A stretch of 64,000 bases of DNA from Archegozetes longisetosus (Eukaryota > Arthropoda > Arachnida > Sarcoptiformes > Trhypochthoniidae), in NCBI GenBank assembly GCA_018873245.2, contig JAEMBT020000009.1, forward strand, positions 5,511,180-5,575,179. The letters are read 5' to 3'. Below the pieces are notes generated by a model. That model saw only the letters and a list, made by a program, of their open reading frames with translations. It was not told the DNA's origin and ran no database searches. Below are positions 1-10,124 of this stretch, one piece after another (positions within the stretch are counted from its first letter, which is position 1; every line of letters begins with the position of its first letter). Position numbers and translations under genes: made by a program.

Positions 1-521
1 AAAGTTAAATAAAACTAAATTTTGTTGAGAATAAATATTCTGTTTTTATAACGAGTTATTTAAAAATCTGATTGAAATAAGTTATAGTTGAAACCAGTCT
101 ATACTCTGAATAGTAATACAATAGTAATACTTGTGTCGAACATTTGTAGCCAATCGGTTTCGCATATTCTTTTGTATGTATTTTCGATTAACTTAATTTG
201 TATGTCCCTTATAGTTATAAAGAAGTGTAATCTTATGATTAATCCTATCACTACCAATCATTTGCAAGTCTACTATAAGTTCAAACTTGCAGTTCATTTA
301 TTGATTGGAAATCAAGTTTAAGCACTGATTTTCAACTTTAATACCATTAAAACCATGAATTGGTCGATGATGATTAAGGGTACAATTTGTAGGCCACTTA
401 TCTGTTTACATGAGTTTGTTGTATGTTTTTGGCCATAAATTGAAATTAAGATAATGAAAGTGTCTGAAAGGCAGGCCATCGCTGATATAGTTGTGCATTT
501 CTATGCAGAAATTGGTGAGAG

Positions 522-535
522 ATTGAGAGAGAGAG

Positions 536-608
<73 letters not shown>
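522..608. repeat. (GA)n microsatellite
   Basis: A nearly pure GA dinucleotide run of about 80 bp, with two GATT interruptions at its left end. The serine/leucine ORFs that can be read through it on the minus strand are artefacts of the repeat. Confidence 0.97.
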
Positions 609-610
<2 letters not shown>

Positions 611-807
611 CTGGGCACTGTGTAAGAAAAAGTATTCCGAGAGGTAAGTCCCAGCAAAAGACATCCGTGGGTTTCGCCAAATCTGGTCACGAATTAGTCG
701 AGAAGTCGCCAGAACTCAATGCAAAGTATATTATGAAAGGCATGAAGAAAAAGCTTCGGCAGATCGGCGACCACAGGGTCTATAAACCGCTTAAGCCTAT
801 AAACTAG
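607..807 (+). other. Coding-like fragment, possibly transposase-derived
   Basis: This stretch is open for 66 codons from the end of the GA repeat to a TAG at 805-807. It is less AT-rich than its surroundings. The translation contains VEKSPELNA followed about 8 residues later by a lysine-rich MKKKLRQI segment, which faintly recalls the SPDLNP...MK segment near the third catalytic acid of Tc1/mariner transposases. There is no start codon or splice evidence. It lies between the inverted arms at 291-330 and 885-926, so a decayed transposon interior is the simplest guess. The family is not established. Confidence 0.25.
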
Positions 808-1189
808 TCGCATATATAATCATAATTATTGTCATAAAATTTCATATTTGATCAATAAATTACTGAATACTTTAATTTTTAACGCAGTGCTTAAACTTGA
901 TTTCCAGCCAATAATTCATCAATGAATTTTGGGCATGATAGGTCTAACAGCAAAAGGCTTGCCTAATATAAGGAAAATATGTTGCTCCAATTAATAGATA
1001 TTTTAATTATACTTAACTTTATAACTCCGTACTTTGTCCCTAAATTTTTAGTATCTCAGATTTGAAGGACAATTTGATTTAACGTACCGGCGATTGCTGG
1101 CAGTCAGAAGATGCTTCCTTCGTTTCAAACGGTAACACAAGTAACTAGAGGTTTGAGACCCTATTTCGGGGCGGTGGCCTATTGCGTAG

Positions 1190-1830
1190 ATAACTATGAA
1201 GTTTTTAGCATAAGTAGGTTCTCGTTAATATTTTTTTTTTTTTTGATGAAATTTAGTATTTAAATAGAATAACTCTTTAGAATAAAAAATACAAAGTTAC
1301 ACGTATTCATTTCTATTGGCTTTGATTTTAGACTTATGTAAATGGAACTTATTAAAACTCAAAATTCGACTACATAACATGCAATTGTACGGTAGATATC
1401 CATTAAAATAATTTATGCTATTGTAAACAATCCGACACTATTGTAGGTTAAAGTTCGAGAAAATTCACTCATTTCTAAATCTACCGACAAAAAAGGGCAA
1501 AACCACATTTCAAAAGGCTGAAAAACTCTAAACACAAAATTTTATTCTTGATTTATTGCCGGCGATTAATTTCTAGAACTTACTGTGTTAGATGTATCAA
1601 ATTAATTTTCTTCTGGATTTCACAGGAAACGAAAACTGGTTTATATGGGGTTCCATGGGAGGTTTTTTGACTAGATATGCTTACAAAAGTATAAGACCAT
1701 AGCTAATAGATACGAATATGTGTAACTTTGTATTTTTTATTCTAAAGAGTTATTCTATTTAAATACCAAATTCCATCAAAAAATATTAATGGGAACCTAC
1801 TTAGGCTAAAAACTTTCGTAGTCAGTTAGG
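1190..1830. mobile_element. Nonautonomous foldback (MITE-like) element
   Basis: Arms of about 110 to 150 bp at roughly 1190-1345 and 1680-1830 are inverted copies of each other: both read GTTTTTAGC(A/C)TAAGTAGGTT and later TTACAC(A/G)TATTC. The inner 330 bp carry no ORF. Ends fade over a few bases and I could not fix a target duplication. Confidence 0.7.
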
Positions 1831-2074
1831 TATTGTGTAATTGAGTTCTATACAATAAAACAATTTAGTGATTAGGTAATTACAGAATTAACTTGTTTTA
1901 TTCATTGTCATATTTGCCGGCAACGCTATTAATACCCCTGAAGTTTGGGAGGGATCTCATATCACAACAAATGAAGCTCATAAATGATTTTAACATCATT
2001 GATAATAATAATTTTATTTTCAATAGAGTTTTGAATCTATGTAATTCACGAAAATAGTGTTCAATTGAATTATA

Positions 2075-3320
2075 TTGGGTTGGCAACTAATTTTTGTAGT
2101 ATTTTACAAAAGATTTTTATTTTATTTTTTTTAAATACAATAATATAATTAACTTTCAATAAAATATGCTCCATTGTTATCTACCACTTGTCGCCAACGT
2201 TTAGGTAGAGAAAGGATGCCGCGCTCGTAAAAATCCTGAGACTTTCGACTGAAGAAGTTACCCAAGTACATTTTGAGGTTCTCCTCGTCGTCAAATTTTT
2301 TCTCCCCGTAAATCATCAGCAAGCGAGCGAAACAAATGATAGTCGGTAGGCGCTAAGTCTGGAGAATACGGTGGATGCGGAAGCACGACCCACCCGAGCT
2401 CCAGTAATTTTTTATGTGTCGACTTAGCAATATGAGGTCTGGCGTTGTCGTGAAGGAAATACACTCTATCTTGTTTTCCTTTGAGTTTTGCGGCGACTTG
2501 GTCCAATTGTTTACAGTAATCATCAGCAGTAATTGTGCTATCAGTCGGCAAAAGCTCCCAATGGACGACACCTTTTATGCCCCACCAGACACTCAACATT
2601 ATCTTTCGTGGGTGAGGATCAGTTTTTGGTGTCGCAATGCCTCTTTGCCTGACTTCCAGCCATTGTCGCTTGCGAGTGTGGTTGATATAGATCACCCACT
2701 TCTCGTCGCCGGTAATCAGGTTGCGGAGCCATTCGTGGTTGCGATGGAAAGTCAACAGTTGTACACAAACATCAACACGTCTTTTTAATTGGTGCATGTC
2801 CAACTCATGTGGTATCCAGATACCATATTTCCACGTCTTACCCAAATCGTGGAGATATCTCTCCACCGTCGTATGAGAGCACTTAAGCCGCTCTGCTAAG
2901 CAACGCGTAGTTAATCTCGGTTCATCTTCAATAAGTCGCCGTAAATATTCTGAATCTACTTCTACAGGCCTTCCTGGATGAGATTCGTCTTTAAGTTTGA
3001 AGACCCCTTTCTTGAACTGCGCGAACCACCGCCTTGCTGTTTCATAAGAGAGCACATCCTTACCCATCGTTTTGCATATATTGCGCGCTGCCTCAGTTGC
3101 TTTATGGCCCAAACGAAATTCGTAAAGTAATAGCAGTCTGAGCTGTTCACGAGAAAGATCCATCTTTTTACAATTCGACTTAATTACGAACTAATTATAT
3201 GATTGTTAGATAGAGATTTTCAATCCCTTTATATATCCTCATCACAGAAGTTTCTAGAAATTTCTCGGAATATCTAGAGCACTCCAGAAAAAATACTACA
3301 AAAATTAGTTACCAACCTAA
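2075..3320 (-). mobile_element. Mariner (DD34D) transposon, full length
   Basis: This 1246-bp element has terminal inverted repeats TTGGGTTGGCAACTAATTTT (left) and TTAGGTTGGTAACTAATTTT (right, reverse complement). It is flanked on both sides by TA (2073-2074 and 3321-3322), the duplicated target of the Tc1/mariner superfamily. It contains one transposase frame on the minus strand filling most of the element. Both ends and the target duplication are preserved, so the insertion looks fairly young. The frameshift described in the transposase entry probably makes this copy non-autonomous. Confidence 0.95.
2149..3163 (-). pseudogene. Mariner transposase with one frameshift
   Basis: A mariner transposase cuts and pastes its element at TA sites. 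From the ATG at 3163 the frame encodes an N-terminal helix-turn-helix region (residues about 1-110), the WIPHEL linker (116-121), and a DD34D catalytic core: D153 in TGDEKW, D239 in HDNARPH, and D274 in APTDYHLF, with 34 residues between the last two. After residue 289 the frame ends early in a run of six A (T at 2296-2301 on the + strand). Dropping one A would reopen a frame running to a stop at 2149-2151, with a normal mariner C-terminus ending near the right TIR. The full frame would be about 337 aa, close to the usual 340-350. So a single-base insertion, or a sequencing error in the homopolymer, separates this from an intact gene. Confidence 0.93.
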
Positions 3321-3322
3321 TA

Positions 3323-5204
3323 GTTCTCATTGCTTGCAAGTATGCCTAATAGTATATATTTATAGCATACTATCTTGATCTTTCTGCTTAAATGCGTATG
3401 AAGTAAAAACAATGAAATTCTACGAGTTCAATACTGTTCCATCAACTGATATTTTAATATTTACTGATTTTGATAAATCATTTGTATATTTTTTCTCTTT
3501 GCTAATAACTCAATACTTTGTCTAATCGCGAAATTAAAACTCAGAAAATTAAAATTTTTTCTCACAATCTCCAATATCAACAACTCTCTTTTAAGATCAT
3601 TTATTTGACTCTCAGAGTTCAACAGTTTTCAATACTTAAATATCTAAAAGCATTTCTATTCATCGAGTTTTGTTGTGTTGCTATTAGATTTTTTTTGTTA
3701 ATCATTCATACTTTTGTATGAAATGAATTTTCTTGTCTCAAAATTTTCTACATTTCTTCTCTTTGTATTATTCTCAAAATCTATGACATTTTTCTCCTAA
3801 TTTAAAATTCAAAGATTTTTAAAAACTTTTAAATAAAATCTGATAAAATAGAGCTAATCTCATAATAATTATTTGTAATTATGAGATGAAGTCATAGTAC
3901 GATTAAAATGTATTATAATTGAATATTAAAAAGGGAAAGAACTCTTACCTGACTTCCATGCTGTTAATTCCTGGTTTTAATGAATAGCTTATAATAAATG
4001 ACATTATAATAATAAACACATAAATTGTGGTAAATTGCTATTTGATTACAAAACGTTATCAAATAAAGTAATTGAATACCTTTTAAATAGTTGACATAAC
4101 GTTCGTAATAATCAATAAGAAAGGTATTAGTGGTCTCGAATTAAGAAATGCGTTTCTCGTAAATAGAATTCAATTGTGATAAATAATAATTAATTAGGAA
4201 GTCGTCAACCAAATGCAGTATTTTATCAAGTAAATACCAGGTATTTTGTTATGTTTGTACCACTTCATTGTTTTGTTTTCCGGATTCAAATGGAAAAACA
4301 CTTAAGTTCAGGTAACGTTTGAATTTCCTTCATTATTTTCCAAATAATTTGAAATATTTTTGTATTTAACAAAAAATCATCAACTTAAATATTTGGTCAC
4401 AATAAAGTCCTTAGTAATATCCTTAAACAGAAATTTGACCTCACTGTTGACCCTCACAGAAGACATTTGAATTGATTTGACTCAATTTCAAACAACTAAT
4501 AATTTAAACATGCTTAAACGAAGTGCTCGAATGACTAAGGCAATCAATTACTAATTTTAAAGACAATTGACTAACGAAAGTCTATAAGTATACGACTACC
4601 ATCTACTTTAAACTATGTATTTTTTCAATAGAATAATTATTTACAACATTTATTAACTGAGACAAACTGTGTGTTGCTCGAATCACTATAAACTTCAAAA
4701 GATAGAAATCGTATTCCTGACCATAATAGAGATAATGCGGAAAATATAGGCTTGTTTCGCATTTTCAACTCTGAAAATGTTCATAAAATCAGCAAAGATT
4801 CAGATCCTGTTATAATTAAACTTAATTTATGCTCAAAAATATATTGCTTCGATGAGAAAATTCATTCTTTTGATCGTCTTCAGAATAGCTGTATTCTAAG
4901 TTAATCTGAATATCAAACCTTTTTCAAATAACCCGATAGCAAGCGATAGGTTTAATGCCATAACTGATTATTTCTTCTTTGGAAAGTATCAGACAATGAG
5001 GACTAACGAGAAATGCGTCTCCTTTTCTCGGTTCCATTTTTTCAAGATTAGACAATTTCAGTCCTATATTTGGATTGGGACTCATTTTCATGCTTTATAT
5101 AGAAAAATACAAATTTTTTATTCTAACTTTATAGTTTTTATTCTATCCAAAATGAGATTAAATGATATTGAAGACCAAAATAACGCCAATATCTATATAA
5201 ATAA
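3323..5204. other. Intergenic, no gene recognised
   Basis: AT-rich sequence with no splice-supported ORF. The ORFs at 3518-3721 and 4996-5217 have no motif or recognisable composition. A small hairpin (CTCATAAT...ATTATGAG) lies near 3859. Confidence 0.6.
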
Positions 5205-5230
5205 GAGTTTAAGATAATATAGTTTATTTA

Positions 5231-5862
5231 CAGTTATCTCCAAGTCTAACTTGGAGGGTAAAACATGGTATATTTCTGAAGCCTCTTGATGAAATTGTAT
5301 GAAAATTTGCATGTACATACTTAAACTGCCCCGGTTGATAAATATCATGTTTGTTTTTGAAAACATTTAAATTGAGGGTGGTAATTCGATGAAAATGTGA
5401 AATGAAAATTGTCTGAAAACATTTGTAAACAAAGGATTGAAATCTGATTTAAATTGTGTTCAAAATGCCATTTAGTGTGGAGGAAAGGGAACTAAAGTTC
5501 TGACAATTTATTAAAATGAGAGCACAGAAAAGTAAGAGCTTTGCAATATTGAGAGAGTGCGGTAAGTATTAAAATAATTATAAATTGATTTGCATTTTAA
5601 ATTACATTTACGTGTTTTAGAAATAAATAAAAATACATTTACGAAGATTGGAGGCGGTGAGACAGGCTGGCGGGGCTGAAATTTCTTTCATTTCACATTT
5701 TCATCGAATTACCACCCTCAATTTAAATGTTTTCAAAAACAAACATGATATTTATCAACCGGGGCAGTTTAAGTATGTACATACAAATTTTCATACAATT
5801 TCATCAAGAGGCTTCAGAAATATACCATGTTTTACCCTCCTAGTTAGACTTGGAGATAACTG
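5231..5862. mobile_element. TA-targeting foldback element with long TIRs
   Basis: This 632-bp element has inverted arms of about 177 bp (5231-5407 and about 5680-5862). It begins CAGTTATCTCCAAG and ends CTTGGAGATAACTG, with TA on both sides (5229-5230, 5863-5864). The uninterrupted copy of the surrounding repeat at 18 kb has a single TA at the same place, which shows the insertion and its duplication directly. CAGT ends with a TA target are typical of Tc1/mariner/pogo-type elements. The 270-bp middle contains a possible transposase remnant. Confidence 0.93.
5465..5680 (+). pseudogene. Possible transposase N-terminal remnant with a 59-nt intron
   Basis: From an ATG at 5465 the sequence reads MPFSVEERELKF, then an in-frame TGA (5501-5503), then QFIKMRAQKSKSFAILREC. 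A good donor, GGTAAGT, follows at 5562, and a pyrimidine-rich acceptor ends at 5620 (intron 59 nt). The downstream exon continues open briefly. Its position between the arms of a TA-targeting element suggests the start of the lost transposase gene, the rest having been deleted. Homology is not proven; the inference rests on position, the start codon and splice signals. Confidence 0.35.
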
Positions 5863-6263
5863 TATGCATTACAGATTTTAAGTATATATATAATCTATGA
5901 CATCAGCACTCTGGTGCTTTCTAGACTAAAAATGTCATACAAAATTTAACTTTACTCTTTTTTAGCTAGTTCATTATTTTAATTTTTCTCAATGACTGTT
6001 TAACTCTTATTGTTTTACCTGTGTAAATTTATCTGTAACTGGAAATAAATTTCAAGCAAAAACTTTTATTCATTCTAAAATATTGTTTAAGCATAGAAAA
6101 TTTATCAGTTCGTGTTAAATGAAGTGTTTAAATCACTCATATCCAGGTTTACCACCTTTAGTCTGAGCCAAATACGGACTAAAAACCTATAAGGATCCCC
6201 TCTTTGATATTTTCAACAAATTTTTGATTCAATCATTAGGTATAATACAATTATTTATTCAAT

Positions 6264-6380
6264 TTAATGGTGTATAGTGTTAGCTTTTGCAACTTTTAGT
6301 ATTTCATCATTATTTTTCACAAAATCATGAAATTGAGAACATTTTAAATTAAAATTAACTTTCATACAAATTTCTGCTTT
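6264..6380 (-). pseudogene. hAT transposase C-terminal remnant
   Basis: About 38 codons on the minus strand read KAEICMKVNFNLKCSQFHDF, followed by VKNN, ending at a stop at 6264. They match closely the end of the hAT dimerisation region of the element at 61192-61763 (KAEICIKFNF...FCDFVKNN). Nothing upstream continues the protein. It directly follows the dispersed repeat ending at 6132. This is an isolated fossil fragment. Confidence 0.65.
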
Positions 6381-6446
6381 AGGATTGCGTGTCAATGATT
6401 TATTTATATCGTTTGAACACAAATTACTTGACTTGATTTGTATCAA

Positions 6447-7430
6447 GCCTTGGGTGTATGGGAGTCATATGGAGTCCTCTAGCTCGTTTTCTATGCCTAA
6501 CACAATGATCACAAGATTACCCCTAACATATCTTAACCTATATAGTGACATTGGACTTGATCTATTTAAATTAGTTAGGTCATGGTTAATCTGTGCAGTA
6601 TACTAGTTATGGATGAAAGTTTGATGTTTAAATACGACTTCTGTATACCTAAAACTTGGCACCTGTCAATGCATGGATAGAATGAACATTACCCGATCTC
6701 AAGATGAAACTCTTTAAATGAAAACCATATTGGCTTTAAATTTACACGTTTCGATTCATCGAATTAAACAGGTTTCGATTTTTATTGCTCTGGGAATGAG
6801 TAATTAGATAATGAAAGAATGATCGAAGAGTTAATCGAAAGTTAGATTAGATTCATATGAACATTAGTTTGTCGTCTAACCCAAAGCTGTTTGCTTGACC
6901 TGAAAATCCAAGAAAAATATTCAAGCTCACAGGGAATATATAAGAATCTGAACACTCACTACAATTTCACGACTCGTTGCGTACCAAAAGAGTGTGAAAT
7001 GCCTGACATATTCTGGACTTATTAATCGGCTCAAGAGGTTTCCTCTCAGAGACTTAATGTTTTGCTAAATTAAAATATTTGAATCACAAAAACTTTTAGT
7101 TTGAATTGATGTGCATTTCTGTATTATTTGTGCTCAACATTAAGTTTAATTAGTAATTAACTTGTTTAACTTAGATAACAAGTCATGTTTTACTTAATTT
7201 CCTTAAGTCAAATACAATTTTAGGGATAAACAGTTCACAATTTAAAACAGAGTGATTTTGATTAATGTTGTTCATGAAAATCATTTTTCAAATAAGTCAA
7301 TTGTATTAACGTTTTTTAAAAATTGATGTCATAAACAACATACAAGTAATAAACTTTTATATTATTTAAATAAAATCAACTTAAATACAATTTATGACCT
7401 ATAGATAAGCCTTAATTACTACAAAAGCAC
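6447..7430. other. Intergenic, nothing recognised
   Basis: AT-rich sequence with no convincing ORF or repeat. It lies just downstream (3' side) of the MIF-like gene. Confidence 0.55.
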
Positions 7431-7849
7431 TTATTCTCCTAAATCAGTGCATATTTTGCCCATAATTCCAACCAAGTCGTGATCTAAATCAACGAAGAAT
7501 AGTCTAAACTGATTGGCAGCAATCCCTAACTGTTTGTTGACATGTTCGGTTAGTTTTTCAATAGTTTTTCTATTTTCATCAGCACTCACTCGACCAATAC
7601 TACGAAGAATTGCATAGGCGTTGGGCTGAACACCTTCAGGATCACTACCTATAATAAAATGAATTACAACCAATTTTAATACAAAAGTCAATTACCAGAA
7701 AATATTTTCTGATCAGTGAACAAGTGGACCACAATTTTTTCAAGCGGTTTATCAAATAAGAGTTGAGATAATAGATGTCCAGTTGTTAACTGAAAATCTT
7801 TTGGCACTTTATTGGCCGCTAATGTTGTGTAAAACTGCAATAATGGCAT
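7431..7849 (-). CDS. MIF / D-dopachrome tautomerase family protein
   Basis: The MIF superfamily comprises small trimeric proteins with tautomerase-type active sites; animal members act as cytokine-like secreted factors without a signal peptide. Two exons join in frame: 7696-7849 and 7431-7648, separated by a 47-nt GT-AG intron (7649-7695; donor GTAATT, acceptor TTATAG). The product is 123 aa, near the usual 115-120. It begins MPLLQFYTT, so the catalytic N-terminal proline (Pro2, exposed after Met removal) is present. Other family-like segments are VVHLFTDQK in exon 1, SIGRVSADENRKT, and FFVDLDHDLVG near the C-terminus. The VDLDHDLVG end is more like D-dopachrome tautomerase than classical MIF, but I would not choose between them. 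No damage is visible. It is a stand-alone gene with no functional link to its neighbours. Confidence 0.9.
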
Positions 7850-8082
7850 AGTTTTAGGATTTTATGGATATTATTTGTTGAAATTTTGATTTATTTAGTG
7901 CTCGTTTAGAGATATTAAGTGTATCTAATATTTACTTCCATCTTAAAAACCTTCATGTGCACAAATCCTTGACTCGTAAATATTATCAAATCCCATTTCA
8001 TTCAAAATATGCCTCTTATATAAAGCTATATCATTTTTCTCTGATTAATTTAATCTTTTCCAGAATGTACGTCGTTTTATAG

Positions 8083-8344
8083 AAGCTCTGAAAATTCTAA
8101 TAAATTGGGTCGTGGATATCGTAACTAAGGAATAGCACCACTTTAATCAACACTTTTGCTAAAGATTTTCCTTAATAAATATAATTCAAAGTATAGATAG
8201 TAATTAGTTGTCATTTGATAATTACTATCTAAACATTGAATTACGCTTATTATGAAAAATCTTTAAAAATAGTGTTGATAAAGTGGTGCTATTCCTTAGT
8301 TACGGTATCCACGACCCAAATCTATTAAAAAATTTCAGAGCTTT
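8083..8344. mobile_element. Near-perfect hairpin MITE (~262 bp)
   Basis: The whole segment folds on itself. The left arm GGTCGTGGATATCGTAACTA recurs inverted on the right as TAGTTACGGTATCCACGACC. Pairing continues to a centre of TAGATAGTAATTA...TAATTACTATCTA with only about a 12-base loop. The outer ends share AGCTCTGAAA. No coding content. The class is unknown because the duplication is not clear. Confidence 0.85.
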
Positions 8345-9165
8345 AAAGAGAAAAAACTAACTTTACGAGTGATTTTTCAGTCCTAATTTACAATTTTAGT
8401 TATCGATATGTTCCTAAAACAAATAAAATTGACTAAAAATGACTTTATATTCGATTAATGAGACGTGAGTTCCGGGTAATGTTTTTATCTTCAATTCAAT
8501 AAATCATTGACTGTTTCGCAACCATAGAGTTATTTATCAGTTATTAAACTTTAATGAATTGCAGTAAACTGAACAGATTTTCTTCTCTAACTAAAAATAC
8601 ATGTTTAAGACAAATTATGAAAGTTTGACGAGATTATTCTGCTTTTATAGAACTTCGTTAAATCTTACGACATTCATTGTCACTCACTCCTCAGTATTAT
8701 AAAATATATTTCTAGCACTCTTATGTGACATTTTAACTACTAAGGGGTAAATGTTATCAATCAAGTTATCTAAGCACCAGATACAAAATTATAAACTGTA
8801 ATTAGTTATTCGAACAATATTTATATTCATTGTTTATGTGACAATAACACATAAACTCCTTCTCTGAGTTTGCATTATGCATTATTACCAGACGTCTTAA
8901 AAGTTTCAAACTTTCTCACATTCATCAAGTCTGAAAAACTGTCACATATTTGGTTTACTTCTGATCTAATTAGAATTTATTATATATTAACATTTCAAAA
9001 GTTTTAACAGAAACAAAATTACATCGAGAGTTAAGTTGATTTGTAGCATAAATATATCTTTCATCGAATTAAAAGAACAGAAATAGTTTTCTTTGCAATG
9101 AATAAACTGTTAAGTATTGACTAAAACAAAGTACGATTTTGGTAATGAATAAATAGATATGGAAT
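8345..9165. other. Intergenic, nothing recognised
   Basis: AT-rich and without supported ORFs. It contains the 3' flank of the secreted cysteine-rich gene. Confidence 0.5.
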
Positions 9166-9543
9166 TTAAAAATAATCTTTGAACAAATACTCTTCACATT
9201 CATTGCTTTCTATTAATTGAATCCAATATTTCCAATAATTTTCATACTCTAGTGCCTGACTTTTGGAACAATATTTGTGTCCAAAACCAATTTTGCAGTG
9301 AATTGTTTTCCAAACTTTATAACATCCGTTATGCAAATGATCGATAGTCTCTCTGAATTGATGGCATTTTCTATCGACCACTTCCGAATGTTTATCGAGC
9401 AGAACATTACACTCTAAGCAATCAATCTTACAGTCAATAAACTTGTTATTTATACCATATTTTTCAACTAAATTATTATCAAAGACTTCACAACTTATAA
9501 GTAAAACATTAATAAATAGCAGAAGACAAGCTTGAAAATACAT
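9166..9543 (-). CDS. Secreted cysteine-rich protein, family not recognised
   Basis: A single-exon ORF of 125 aa begins at ATG 9541-9543. Residues 1-18 form a typical signal peptide: a hydrophobic LLLFINVLLIS run ending in a Cys. The mature part has eight cysteines at about residues 38, 42, 45, 60, 74, 83, 92 and 116. An even number suggests up to four disulfides. It also has many charged and aromatic residues and no further membrane segment. The opening CxxxCxxC spacing is distinctive, but I cannot assign it to a known family. It does not resemble trissin, the ligand expected for the receptor at 42.8 kb. Length, signal peptide and cysteine pattern make it credible as a gene. An unseen upstream or downstream exon is possible. 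Confidence 0.72.
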   Translation of the reverse strand: MYFQACLLLFINVLLISCEVFDNNLVEKYGINNKFIDCKIDCLECNVLLDKHSEVVDRKCHQFRETIDHLHNGCYKVWKTIHCKIGFGHKYCSKSQALEYENYWKYWIQLIESNECEEYLFKDYF

Positions 9544-10024
9544 TTTGCAAATCGTTCAAAGGTATGGAGCACAAAAGAAAAGTAAAACTTTTACATAAAA
9601 CATATCTCATTCCGACTTTGTTATCAGTATATGTTTATTATATATGCGTAAATTTCATAAAACGATTGCAGTTAAGACTATTTTTCAAGATATGTTTTAA
9701 GTATTAGGTGATACATTCTTAACCACTATTTGAATATAAGAATGACTTGACTTAATATCATTTCTCATAGCAACCGATTATTTATTATTCATGACAGCAA
9801 AGGTACTACAAATAGGAGAATACATTAGTATTTATTTATTCAGATCAATGATTCTAACTATATAATGTTAATAAATGGGAAACACATCGAAACGGTCAAT
9901 TTGATATTGGTCAAATCCTGTTTTATCTCTATTAGCTGATTTTGACCTTTTTTATCAGTATAAATACACAAATTAAAATAAACTTCAAGTTCACTCAATT
10001 TAGTTTAGTAATTGCATACTGTCG
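9544..10024. other. Upstream region of the secreted-protein gene
   Basis: AT-rich, presumably containing the promoter of the minus-strand gene at 9166-9543. I see no clear TATA element or repeat. Confidence 0.4.

Positions 10025-10124
<100 letters not shown>

Larger units (their letters stand above)
291..926. repeat. Inverted repeat pair enclosing about 555 bp
   Basis: About 40 bp at 291-330 recur inverted at 885-926; the shared core is GGAAATCAAGTTTAAGCACTG. Read from the other side, each arm begins CAGTGCTTAAAC, like many TA-targeting transposon ends. It is unclear whether this is one element or the ends of two neighbouring ones. The enclosed DNA holds the GA microsatellite and a coding-like stretch. 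Confidence 0.55.
5205..6132 (+). repeat. ~300-bp dispersed repeat, copy A (split by a foldback element)
   Basis: 5205-5230 plus 5863-6132 match, in reverse complement, one uninterrupted block at 18058-18352. The two differ by scattered substitutions and small indels. In copy A the block is interrupted at a TA by the element 5231-5862. The repeat has no ORF, no poly(A) tail and no clear terminal repeats, so its class is unknown. Confidence 0.88.

Noticed and set aside
406-690. Serine/leucine-rich minus-strand ORFs
   Set aside because: They are translations of the GA microsatellite.
2414-2788. 124-codon + strand ORF
   Set aside because: It is the antisense shadow of the mariner transposase.
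9166-9543. Trissin precursor for the receptor at 42.8 kb
   Set aside because: Cysteine number and spacing do not match the compact six-cysteine trissin peptide.
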